From positions 6,643,233 to 6,707,232 of the forward strand of contig SCFE01000001.1 in assembly GCA_004352715.1 (NCBI GenBank): DNA of 64,000 nucleotides, written 5' to 3'. The stretch is from Hofstenia miamia. Lineage: Eukaryota; Xenacoelomorpha; Acoela. The position numbers and the translations under genes are program-made. The notes under the pieces were generated by a model. The model did not search any database and was not told the DNA's origin. It worked only from the letters and a program-made list of their open reading frames with translations. Within the stretch, counting starts at the first letter, position 1. Every line of letters starts with the position of its first letter. Below are positions 1-10,142 of this stretch, in pieces.

Positions 1-2345
1 TGACCCATGTAACCAGGGGCGGATCTAGAAATTTCTTATGGGAGTACTGAAGATCTTAAACTCTATTTTTGCATATTTTTCATTGAAGATGAGATTTAAT
101 TTAGATTCTTCATGCATTTCTCAATTGTATGGGTCTTAATGATGCTCTAGATTGAACTTTCAACTATTGAGTCTTCGAATTCACTTAGAAATATGTGAAT
201 TTGTCTAATGTATCAAATTTTATATTGATATATAGATACACCAATTTCTGGTCCCGTACTAAATTTAAGTGTGCTAATATTATGCATTATTAATCAAACA
301 AAATATTGAATGGAGATATTGCAAACATATGCTAGTTTAACAAGTGTAACATAAAATCGAATAATAAATCACAATGGTCCCAGTGTCAGATGAAATTGAA
401 AAGTTGGTCTTCGTCTCGGTCTCGTACTGATCCTGTCTCCTGTTGTTTTTGTAATGCTCGCCCACCACTAGTCTCATGGGTCCGGTTTCGGAATCAGTAA
501 AATGAGCCAACTTCCTCAGGACTCTGCCACCATAATTTTTTTATGAAATCTGAAAGAAAAATACATTAATGAATAGGCTAACAATTTTACTGAATTTTGA
601 ATCTCAGGATTATTAGCAAATCAGTAATTTAAGAATTAAATGGTTTTAGCTGATTATTAAATTAGGAATAAAGTTGCATTATTACAGGCTTGAGACTAAA
701 ATTCTACCTTGTAAAACAAACCATTAAAATGAGGGAGATTGTGAATCCCTAATAAGACTAAAATTTTATTTAAAATGAGTAATTGAACAATTTATGCAAA
801 ATAGTGTTTAAAATTTCAGAAATTTTTAAAAACTTAATAGAAAAGCGTTAAATTTAAACATTTATGAAAATCAATATTATTGTGAGTACATTTTGAAGAT
901 CATTTGCAATATGTGATTTAGCTAAAGTTGAAGAAGAATTAGCAAGTAAGGGGGGACTTCAGAAGTTCTATTTGACTAGATCCCAGTTTTCATTCAGAAT
1001 ATTGACATAATTTTCCATGTTCATTGTTAACACAGTTCTCAAGAAATGTCAATGAATAAAAACAATGATGACAAAAGACAACCCATGTCATGGTGGTTGG
1101 ATGATGATTGATGGCTGCTGAGGTGTAGTAGGATTGAATCTTAATGATTCTGCAGGACATCTAGCAAATGCCTTGGTTGTACAGAACATCTGAAATGTTA
1201 TGTCACTAATGTAATTATTAGTTATAAATTGACCAGTGTACAAATTGTGTTTACGTCATTAGGTGCTAATGGAAATCAAAATCAGCGATGTGCCCAGCTA
1301 GAAACATCTGGGGGTACTAAAATAGCCCATAGGGATTTTTTTGGATTCGGTCTTTCTTAAAAGTGTGGACTTTTTTAATTTCTCCTAAATGGTAACTACT
1401 TCCTGTACAAGCCCCCAGCCATCCCGCCGTGAACACATCATTGAACAACAATGTGTTTAAATTAACATTTATGTATGCTGTGGAAGCAGTTGACAACTTT
1501 TATAATATATTGAATACCAAATTTTAGTGGATTTTAAATGAAATGCATAATATTGGATTGGCCAATATGTTTGATACATTCTTATAAATTTCTAGGATTA
1601 TTTGAAGAAAAATTTGAAAGGTTTGGTAAATTTCAGGAAAATTTGCAAATGTAAAAATTTGGGACTAATTTGGAATTTTCAAACATTTTTACTAAGGTTG
1701 CACACATTAACCTAATAGCAACACTCCATATTGCTTCCTCATGGGGGAGGGGGGGGACTTCAGTCCCATAGTCCCCTCCTTAAATCCGCCACTGCATGTA
1801 ACCCACGACCCATGTTTTTTAAAGTTCTGAACTGACCCATTGTTTCATGTGACACCTTGCAAGCAACAACATTTCATATTTAATAAAACTTTTATTTAAG
1901 AACGGTTGTTCTTGGATGCCTTAATGACGATGCAGAGAGTCTCATTTGTCTCGTGCTATATGACATTGCGTTGTTTAGTGGCAATATTTCTGCATAGAGT
2001 GCACTAAGATGGGTGCTCACTTTCAGAATTATTTCATTGTATTACAAAAACTTGCTTCGTCATGCAAGCTAACACAGAGTATGCATAGCGCGTTTCATAC
2101 CACTTCTTTAACAAATCAAAAGTTGATAGATTTGATAAGATTTTATATAATATTATGTTACAGGACTGACGTATCAAGTTAAATAATTGTTGAATCTGGT
2201 TGCAGAAAATAATTTTTTGCTTTCATGCTAGAATATTTTTTCCAAGTATATGTTTCTAAAACGAACACATGACCAATGTGACCCACCCCGAAAATTATTA
2301 TGACCTACATGACCCATTGACCCAATGGTCACTGACACATGTGTA
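1..2345. repeat. GACCC-rich dispersed repeat, interrupted by a hAT-type insertion
   Basis: The sequence outside the hAT-type element is rich in GACCC/ACCCA words: TGACCCATGTAACCCACGAC reads through once the insertion is removed, and the 2278-2340 end has five more (GACCCACCCC, CATGACCCATTGACCCAAT). Similar GACCC/GGGTC-rich pieces occur at 14.7, 20, 35.7, 55.2 and 55.7 kb, so this is probably a decayed member of a family related to the 390-bp MITE at 35.7 kb. Its left edge lies outside the window. Confidence 0.5.
14..1794. mobile_element. Non-autonomous hAT-type DNA transposon, about 1.8 kb, with 8-bp TSD
   Basis: The ends form imperfect terminal inverted repeats: left CAGGGGCGGATCTA, right (reverse complement) CAGTGGCGGATTTA, with similarity running on through ATGGGAGTACTGAAG versus ATGGGACTGAAG for about 37 bp. 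The element is bounded by a perfect 8-bp direct repeat, CATGTAAC, at 6-13 and 1795-1802. CAG..CTG termini with an 8-bp duplication are diagnostic of the hAT superfamily. No transposase ORF or remnant was found inside, so it would have depended on a transposase supplied elsewhere. The perfect duplication suggests a fairly young insertion. Confidence 0.85.
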
Positions 2346-2845
2346 GCTTTGGTATTACAGTATAGCATATACAAATTTTGCTTCTGTATTTTGATTATTT
2401 AATGCAAAAATGCAAATTACCAGAAAGTAAAATATATTTTTAAGACATATTGATAATAATAAATGTATGATTATCCTTCAGTAAAATATACCTCTGAATC
2501 AACGAATTTACTTTATCTTAGTTATGTGATATCAACATACAAACATAATATTGAAATTTCTGCAAGCAATTAGTCATATTCAGTATTGGTAGCGATTTGA
2601 GTATATCTGCATGTTTTGAGGAATTAGCTGGAGAGTGGAGAGTTAATACCGGCTGTTAAGTCATTAGGCACTTGCAGGTCTACACATTTTGTCATGATCT
2701 CACGGTCCTGGTCTAATTATCGGTCACATACTGATAATTATATAATCTAAAATATGCATCTAATAATCAAGCTGATAATTGATTGGAAATATTCAACACG
2801 TATTTTAAATTAGTGACATGATACAATAACAAATAAGTTTTAATA

Positions 2846-3244
2846 TAATATAATATAATATAATGTAATATAATATAATATAATATAATATATAATATAA
2901 TATAACATAATATAATGTAATATAATATAATATATAATATAATATAATGTAATATAATGTAATGTAATATAATATAATATATAATATAATATAATGTAAT
3001 AAAATATAATGTAATATAATATAATATAATAAAATGTAATATAATATAATATAATATAGTATAATGCAAAGTAGTATCGGCAACAAATGTGATCTCCACT
3101 AGAANNNNNNNNNNNNNNNNNNNNNATAATATAATGTAATAAAATATAATGTAATATAATATAATATAATAAAATGTAATATAATATAATATAATATAGT
3201 ATAATGCAAAGTAGTATCGGCAACAAATGTGATCTCCACTAGAA
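2846..3244. repeat. (TATAA)n-like satellite/microsatellite with duplicated contig edge
   Basis: A degenerate TATAA/TGTAA pentanucleotide tract. Bases 2986-3104 and 3126-3244 are identical over 119 bp, including non-repetitive flank (GCAAAGTAGTATCGGCAACA), and are separated by 21 N. This is what an unmerged contig overlap looks like. The long Tyr/Ile-rich ORFs here are only translations of the repeat. Confidence 0.9.
3105..3125. other. Assembly gap of 21 N between identical flanks
   Basis: Twenty-one N between two identical 119-bp flanks; probably a spurious gap rather than missing sequence. Confidence 0.8.
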
Positions 3245-4590
3245 AATTTAAAAATCAAAAAATCAATAATTTATAATTCTTCTTGCAGGATACAATGTCT
3301 CCAAATTCATGCGAATGTCAATAAGACATAGTTCTTGCAAAAATAAAATAGTTACATAATCAAAAATTTCCATCTTGCATAACGAAAACTGTAGGCGAGC
3401 AATACAGACGATTTTACGACAATTATTTTACTAAATACTTCAGTAATCTTAGCGATGACCTGGAACTTTTTTCAATTGATAAATTGATTTATCACCAACA
3501 ACTTTGTCGATATTAATATTTTCAAAATGTATAATAAGTAACACAGGTGCCACAGTTCTGACATTTACACGGCAAGCCGGAATGGGGTTTGGAGTTGGGG
3601 GTCTATTTACGCATTAGTTGTTGCTACCATGGGACCTAGGTCGCGTTACTATTTGAAAATTTTGTTATGGAAAAAAGTTAATATTGTTTTGTAGTTCAAT
3701 CACATGAATAGCACAAATCTTCACAATTACATAGCAATATATTGACTTATAGATGTATTCATATCAAAGCAGGATTTTAAATTACGTAATGAGCTTAGAG
3801 AAAATTGATAGAAAATGTGTAAAAAAAACCCATTGTACCCCTAATGATACAATATGAAGTCTACAGTTAAGACATACATTTTAGGTTCTTTTTTATATAT
3901 GATAAGTTAGGGTTTCGTATTCTTAAGCAGGTTGCACTTATAGCTCTACATGCATAATCCATTTTATCGCTCTTGTTAAGTAGAATTTTTTTAGTCATAT
4001 TTTGTGTGATCCGTAGTGATGGTAATCTCCAGTGATAGACTTCCACTTACTTTATTCAGTAACAAAATGTATACATAATTAAAAACATATAACACTTAGT
4101 GTTAAAGTTATCGTCAAGGATGAAAACATAGTGCTATATTAAAAAAATATTAAAAAAGTCTTTATCAGGGATAACTTGATGAAGCAATAAAGATTTGGTT
4201 TCACCAACAACTATTAGATAATATTCAAATTACTGACATTTAATATAAATGTATATTTTATATTTGAGTAATTGATCATTCTTTTCTTTAAATCGAATAC
4301 TCTAATTAGTTCAAAGGAATTGGGAATGTATTCCCTACAAAAATTGTTTCGATTTTTTCGAAAATGTTTACCGATTTTTTTGGCCAACTTTTGGATTATG
4401 AATAACTTGGCAACATTCTGTAAAAATGATAACTACTTAAGATAAAGTAATAAAACAAATGAAATTACACACCTTAAATAGGTTGCATATACCGGAGATC
4501 CTATTATGAAATATCGCAAATATAATGAGTAAAATATGATACAAAAGTGCAAAATCACTCAGCCACCAAAGTGGATTACTTGTAAACAAG
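3245..4590. other. AT-rich intergenic, nothing recognised
   Basis: No coding pattern, inverted repeat or RNA gene could be supported. A 65-codon ORF at 4634-4437 (-) has no recognisable motif. Confidence 0.5.
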
Positions 4591-4599
4591 GTCGTAGTC

Positions 4600-4948
4600 A
4601 AGCGGTGGGGTGGCCGGGATGATACGGGTATCACAAATACCTCACTCGCACAGCGCTACTCTAAGAGATTGACAGAGATTGGATAAATTCATGCGGATTC
4701 GTAGATGAGATCTAAAAAAAATTCGAATGCCGATGCCGATTAGCTAGAAAAAATTGCGAATTATCCATTTTTTCTCACAAATGCTAGGAACAATTTAAGT
4801 CATTAAAATGTTCCGAATTATTTTACCCTGAATGAAAAAATTCTACGCATGCGGATTGAATACGGATGAGATTTCTCACAGTTCGCTGGTGCAGATTGGA
4901 GAATGCCAAGCTTGCGTGATGGGGTGGGGATCCCTACCCCACCCCGCA
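4600..4948. repeat. Candidate MITE with GC-rich inverted ends
   Basis: The ends are GC-rich against an AT-rich interior: left GCGGTGGGGTGGCCGGGAT; right, in reverse complement, GCGGGGTGGGGTAGGGAT. The right end is itself an imperfect palindrome (4921-4945, GGGGTGGGGATCC then CTACCCCACCCC). A related GC-rich patch (GCGGGGCGGATCG) lies near 5432. No convincing target duplication was found, so the class is open. Confidence 0.35.
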
Positions 4949-4989
4949 GCGTTGATTTGCAGAGTAAATATATTATTGGTATTTACATG

Positions 4990-7190
4990 TACATACTAAT
5001 GTGAATATTTTTTTGATTTGTGAAATTCAGTGTTGTAATTCAGTAAGAAAAATCTATTCATTTGTAAATATCACCATATATATCAGTTTTTTTTTCAAGA
5101 TACACATTTTGAAGAGTTGGTAAAGGTCATTGCGATTTCCCCATTTGAAAAAGGCAGCAAAAATGATGTCCATCTCCATTTTATCTGCATGGGGTGAAAA
5201 ACTTTTTAGAAACAATGGCCTGATTTTATCAAAACTTTACCGCAAGATAAAGCCAAATGTATTCCAATCCATGGTTCTTATAAAAAATTCCAACCATATG
5301 CAAAATTTAAAGAAAAAACTGCCAATTATTTCATATGACTCAGTTGTACATAAGTGTTTTTGTGAAATCGATTGTTAATATTTTTTCTTATTCACTATTA
5401 AATTTTTTAACTTTATTAATTTTGTTCTTGCGGGGCGGATCGACATATTTTATCTGCGGTGCGAGGTGGGTTACGGGAGTAGAATATTGCTCCCAATAAG
5501 CCTAAAGAAGGCCTATTAATGTCTAACTTTATTCAAGGTCTCTGAGTTGAATCAGATTATATATTTCGAACATAATTTTGGCTTGAGTTAAAATTTTTGT
5601 ACAAATGACGTTGAATAATATATATATATATATATAATATATATATATATATATCAAGAGTGCCAGTTATGGTATGGCCATATATGGTAAGCGAAACTTT
5701 TAAGTCATCTATGATAGTCATATTATAAATTTCGTCCAGATATTATGGCCATAATGGCCATTATGTAAAATATAGTGAATGATAGCATAACATGTGTAGA
5801 ACACATATGGTAATAGCAATTTAAAGAGTGATTTCTAATATTTAACAACATAAGTAACAAATTGAAAGCTGCAATTAAAAGACAACCATTTTTGTGTAAT
5901 ATGAAATTGACTTATATCACATGCAAATTCACTAAGCCACTGAACGATTTTGAAACATTCAGAAACAAATTTTAAAATAAACCAAATATTTTTTTTTGTT
6001 TTCGAATACAACGTATTTTGTTATTCGAAACTAATTAATCGCCAAAATTTTTTGTATAATCCACAATTACAAATAGGAAGCATTTTCATTTTAGTATTTT
6101 TTTACAGTCTGCAGGAACTGCTTACTAAACTTTTGAAGCACTTAGGAATTGTTATGTTATCAAAATGTTTTTTGGTTCAAAACAATTTGTAAGAGAGATA
6201 TTTACCCATTCAATTATTATAAATGTAAGATATATGACACTAAATTTAATATTTTCTGAAACAAACTATAGATTCTGTATATGTAACAATACATTTATGA
6301 TTTCTATTATGACTATATTTTTAAGTTTACCATCCATAACGTCCATAAAACTTTTGTACCATACCATTAATTTATAATGACCATTATTTCGAGAGAAATC
6401 GAACCTCTAAAGTAACCATTTTGCCAATGCGTTGTGTTGGAAAAGTTTGTCTTCTGATAAATATAATTGTAAATGGATACTAAATAGTAAAAAATTCAAA
6501 TATAGTAATTGTATTTCTATTATTTTTTTTGTGATTGCTGCGTAATGAGTAGTCTGGGTCCTCTAGAAAAAAAATTCAATATGGTGCAATAAAAATTACA
6601 TTCTGAAATTATTCAGCTATAATTATGCATTTAAGCATTACATTTTACACTGGGCTTCTCTCAATACTCTTTCTGTATTTGCTAGTCTGTTACTGCCATA
6701 TCTATCGCATTTAAGGAAAGATTTTGTATTTTGCACAGAATATTATGCTCTTTATAAGCATACTCAGAACTCTAGCAATACCACTCTAAAATCTCTACAT
6801 CCTGGATCTTCTATGAATCGTCCTTGTCATTAGCTGATCCTTCGCTAATAATTTAGGCTTTTATTCCATCTATTTTAGGCTTTTATCCACTATTTCTCCA
6901 GAATTCACTTAAATCTTTAACTCAATTGGATTTGTGGAGTGTGGAGTGCTGTAGTCAAAGACAAAAAGTTGCAGAAGTGGTTAAGGAATACCAAAGGATG
7001 CATCCTTTTGTCAATATGTATACCAAAAGATGGATCTTTTTACCAAAATGTGTACCAAAAAACGTATCGTTTTACAAAATGTACATAAAAAGATTCCAAA
7101 AAGATGCAAAGTTAATCCAAAATGGTAGCATTTTGCCAACATTTTTGGCAAAAAAATTCAAACAATTTTATTAGGGTTGCATCAGCGGCC
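4990..7190. other. AT-rich intergenic with (TA)n and small palindromes
   Basis: Contains a (TA)n tract at 5617-5654, and a double palindrome near 5742-5768 built on ATGGCCAT (TATGGCCATAATGGCCATTA). At 6985-7160 there is an irregular repetition of an ACCAAAA..GAT..TTTT word. Short ORFs at 5130, 5950, 6165 and 6926 have Lys/Ile/Phe/Asn-rich composition and no family motif, and I do not regard them as genes. Confidence 0.5.
5617..5654. repeat. (TA)n microsatellite
   Basis: Nearly pure TA dinucleotide tract broken by one AATAT. Confidence 0.95.
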
Positions 7191-7194
7191 ATAA

Positions 7195-7350
7195 GCAGAT
7201 ACAGAAAAAATTGCTAGGGGGCAAAGAAAAATGAGATTCTAGGTGCATAATTGGGTACTAAAGAATTTCTGTATATTATTTCTTATAGCACTATTTTAAT
7301 GCCCGGGCTCAATGTCCCACCTATGTCCACTGGTGCCAGCACCTATAATG
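7195..7350. repeat. Dispersed repeat, copy 1 (GGGGCAA...ACTAAAGAAT family)
   Basis: Shares the order GGGGGCAAA, TAGGTGCATAATTG, GTACTAAAGAATTTC, CGGGCT with 34350-34450, which reads GGGGCAA, TAGGCTTAATGTATAATTG, CTACTAAAGAATGTCC, TGGGCTG. A weaker trace is at about 29510 (ATTAGGCTTATATAAATTG). No termini could be defined. Confidence 0.4.
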
Positions 7351-7374
7351 TTTTTTATAATTAATTCATTATTG

Positions 7375-7689
7375 TTATGTTGATGCACACTCCTTCTCAA
7401 TCAAAGTGTCAATTTCAGTGTCATGATCTTCTTCATCTAAATTTGTATTGTATAAAAACCATCATTACCATCTATATAACGTGTCTTCTTCACTACATTT
7501 GAAGCTATGAATAAGGCATGAATCAATGGAACTATTGATTTGTATTTTTTCAATAGTCGTATTGTTATCTCCTACTGATGTCTTTTGTAGGTTGTGGGTA
7601 AATTTTTCCACTTTACTGCTATAAAATTTGTATAATTGCTTTTTAAGAAATTAGTTTTTAATAATGTGCAATTTTGACTCCCAGAACAT
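7375..7689 (-). pseudogene. Unidentified degenerate protein-coding relic
   Basis: Reading from an ATG at 7689 the frame is open for 74 codons, meets two adjacent stops (TAA TGA, 7467-7462), then stays open for about 28 more codons to a TAA at 7377. In sequence this AT-rich, 105 codons with stops at only one point is unlikely by chance. Composition is protein-like: a basic region early (LKKQLYKFYSSKVEKF), then a very acidic stretch (NLDEEDHDTEIDTLIEKE) just before the end. I do not recognise the family. A decayed transposon ORF or an exon of a dead gene are both possible. Confidence 0.35.
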
Positions 7690-7699
7690 TTTGCAATGA

Positions 7700-8520
7700 A
7701 GTTTTCACTAACTAAGTTAGCTTAGTGCGTACTTGTACTTGGTTTACGCTAAAGATGCATTGGTAATGTAAGTTGGTGATTCAGATAATTTTGATAGATA
7801 AAAAACCTTTCTTTAAAAGTAAATGAGGAGACATCAAATTTTCCACTGAATTTAATTTTTTATGAGGTTATTAATTGAGTATTCTTATAAAATGGATTCT
7901 TCCAGCGTCGTATTATTTGTATTAATATGTATAAAAATCTTATCCAATCAATGAACATTGACACTACATATTCCGATTGCTCCTAATTCATTGTTAGAAG
8001 TATTCTTCCCTTATTAAAGTGTCGAGGTTGTAAGATATTTTCAAGATTTAGATCTGAATGCAATCATGCAAATGTTACTAAGTGTTCTGTTTTTTGGACT
8101 AAAAATTTATAACTGTATTTTTATAGAACAACAATTTTGTGCAACTTTTTGTAAATTTTTAGAAGGTTCTAAGTTGGTATGCAGACTATTTCGGATTTCT
8201 TTGCTAGCAACCGCCTTAGCAAGCTATAAAATTCATAAAGACAATTAAGGAGAAGCATGAATTCATCAGGAAAACTAGAAAAAGTACTTTCTTTTGTCTG
8301 TGAAGCACCTTTAGTCAACGTTGTGAAATTCATAAAAAGCTTCAATATTTCTTCTTATAGCATATGCGACTTAAGGCTTTGAGGTCATGGGAAGTCATCG
8401 TAAAGATTCGACCTCCCACCTATTCACTAGGCATCTTTGACACTAGAATGTTATCGGGCTCAGTCCCATTGAATTTGAGTTCAGTTGTACGGAAAAACTT
8501 ATATTTTGACCAAAATAGGT
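7700..8520. other. AT-rich intergenic, nothing recognised
   Basis: Lies upstream of the minus-strand relic. Short open stretches on both strands show no motif. Confidence 0.45.
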
Positions 8521-8522
8521 AA

Positions 8523-8525
<3 letters not shown>

Positions 8526-8558
<33 letters not shown>

Positions 8559-8750
8559 NNNNNNNNNNNNNNNNNNNNNNNNNNNNNNNNNNNNNNNNNN
8601 NNNNNNNNNNNNNNNNNNNNNNNNNNNNNNNNNNNNNNNNNNNNNNNNNNNNNNNNNNNNNNNNNNNNNNNNNNNNNNNNNNNNNNNNNNNNNNNNNNNN
8701 NNNNNNNNNNNNNNNNNNNNNNNNNNNNNNNNNNNNNNNNNNNNNNNNNN

Positions 8751-8780
<30 letters not shown>
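8526..8780. repeat. (TA)n microsatellite containing a 192-N gap
   Basis: TA dinucleotides on both sides of N at 8559-8750. The tract directly abuts the left end of the Tc1-like element, consistent with insertion at a TA inside an existing tract. Confidence 0.95.
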
Positions 8781-8782
<2 letters not shown>

Positions 8783-9949
8783 GTACTGGCCAAAAGTTTA
8801 GGAACAGTAACCCGAGTAAACCGTGCTTTATGCTATTTCCTGGAAATTTCGTAAAATTCCTGGAATTCTCAATTTTTTCTTAGAATTTACAACAGATTCA
8901 TTTAGCCAATCAAATTAGCACAACTTTAGATTTACACACAATACATTCTCCTCTCACAAGCGGTCCGGAAGACCAAAAGTGACAACCCCTCAATCTGACC
9001 GCCTCATTCATCATTATGTCGTCAATCAATCATTCTCTTCATCTTCTGAAGTCAAAGCAAATCTAGGTGCGGTAGTGCAGAATGTATCAACCTGCACCAT
9101 TAGGCGTCGATTGAATACTACCTTTGACCTTCCATCATGCAAACCCCGATTGTCTTCAAAGAACATTCGAGACCGGTTGCGCTTCTGCAGGCAATACCAA
9201 CACTACACCCCTGAGATGTGGCATCAAGTAATGTGTAGTGACGAATCCAAGATTTGCCAGTTTTCATCATACCGGCCACACGTTCGACGACCAAGAAACC
9301 AATAATTCAACACACGTTACACGCCACAAACTGTCCGCTCAGCACCTTCTGTGATGATTTGGGGTGCTATAACTGCGAATGGGCGTGCTAGTCTGCATTT
9401 TGTTCTCCACAACGAGACAGTCACAACCAAGGCCTACATCAAAATAATTCAGGAGACAGTTCCCATGTTTATGCAGCTTCGCGGAACATCTGTACTACAA
9501 GATGGTGCTCCTTGCCACAGCGCTAAAATTGTGAAACAGTGGATTGCATCACAAGACTTTCGGTTGCTTGAGAACTGACCGGAAAACTCCCCAGACCTCA
9601 ACGTCATAGAAAATTGCCGGCATCACATCAAAAACTGTCTGAAGAAGCGCCAATGCACATCATTCGACGATCGGAAGGAGCAAATTAAAGTTATATGGTG
9701 CACAGAGATTACTGATGATTATTGTAGAAAGCTGGTCGAGTCAATGTCAAATCGCATTGCTGCGTGTTTGGCCAATAATGGCGGACATACAAAATATTAG
9801 TGAGTTTTTCTAAATTAACGATTTACTTTCTCCACGGTGTTTTCATATTGTTCCTACATTGTGTTATTATATTGTTTCTACATTGCGTTTTTAGTGTAAA
9901 ATACAAAAATTTCTAAATTTGGAAAGTGTTCCCAAACTTTTGGCCAGTA
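8781..9949 (+). mobile_element. Tc1-like DNA transposon, inactive copy embedded in (TA)n
   Basis: Terminal inverted repeats: left TACTGGCCAAAAGTTTAGGA at 8784 onward and right, in reverse complement, TACTGGCCAAAAGTTTGGGA ending at 9949. Both ends run straight into (TA)n tracts, so the TA target duplication cannot be separated from the microsatellite. About 1.17 kb is short for a Tc1 element and fits an internal 5' deletion that removed the N-terminal DNA-binding region. It carries the broken transposase described separately. Confidence 0.85.
8958..9800 (+). pseudogene. Tc1-like transposase, 5'-truncated with two in-frame stops
   Basis: One continuous frame contains the familiar Tc1 blocks: KRSGRPKVTT (linker/HTH2 start), TIRRRL, the first catalytic Asp in MCSDESKI, a MIWGAI block, the second Asp in LQDGAPCHSAK, and the catalytic Glu in SPDLNVIEN. 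Stops interrupt it at 9303 (TAA) and 9576 (TGA). The second stop sits where the family has the conserved Trp of the WP..SPDLNP block, so a TGG to TGA change is likely. The Asp-Glu spacing is 35 residues counting the stop, the DD35E pattern, where most Tc1 elements have 34. The first ~60 residues (HTH1) are missing. It ends at TAG 9798-9800, shortly before the right TIR. It cannot make a functional enzyme. Confidence 0.85.
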
Positions 9950-10106
9950 ATATATATATATNNNNNNNNNNNNNNNNNNNNNNNNNNNNNNNNNNNNNNN
10001 NNNNNNNNNNNNNNNNNNNNNNNNNNNNNNNNNNNNNNNNNNNNNNNNNNNNNNNNNNNNNNNNNNNNNNNNNNNNNNNNNNNNNNNNNNNNNNNNNNNN
10101 NNNNNN

Positions 10107-10138
<32 letters not shown>
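9950..10138. repeat. (TA)n microsatellite containing a 145-N gap
   Basis: TA repeats flank N at 9962-10106, directly after the right Tc1 terminus. Confidence 0.95.

Positions 10139-10139
<1 letters not shown>

Positions 10140-10142
<3 letters not shown>

Noticed and set aside
2767-3258. Long Tyr/Ile/Leu-rich ORFs on the minus strand
   Set aside because: They are translations of the TATAA repeat and cross an N gap.
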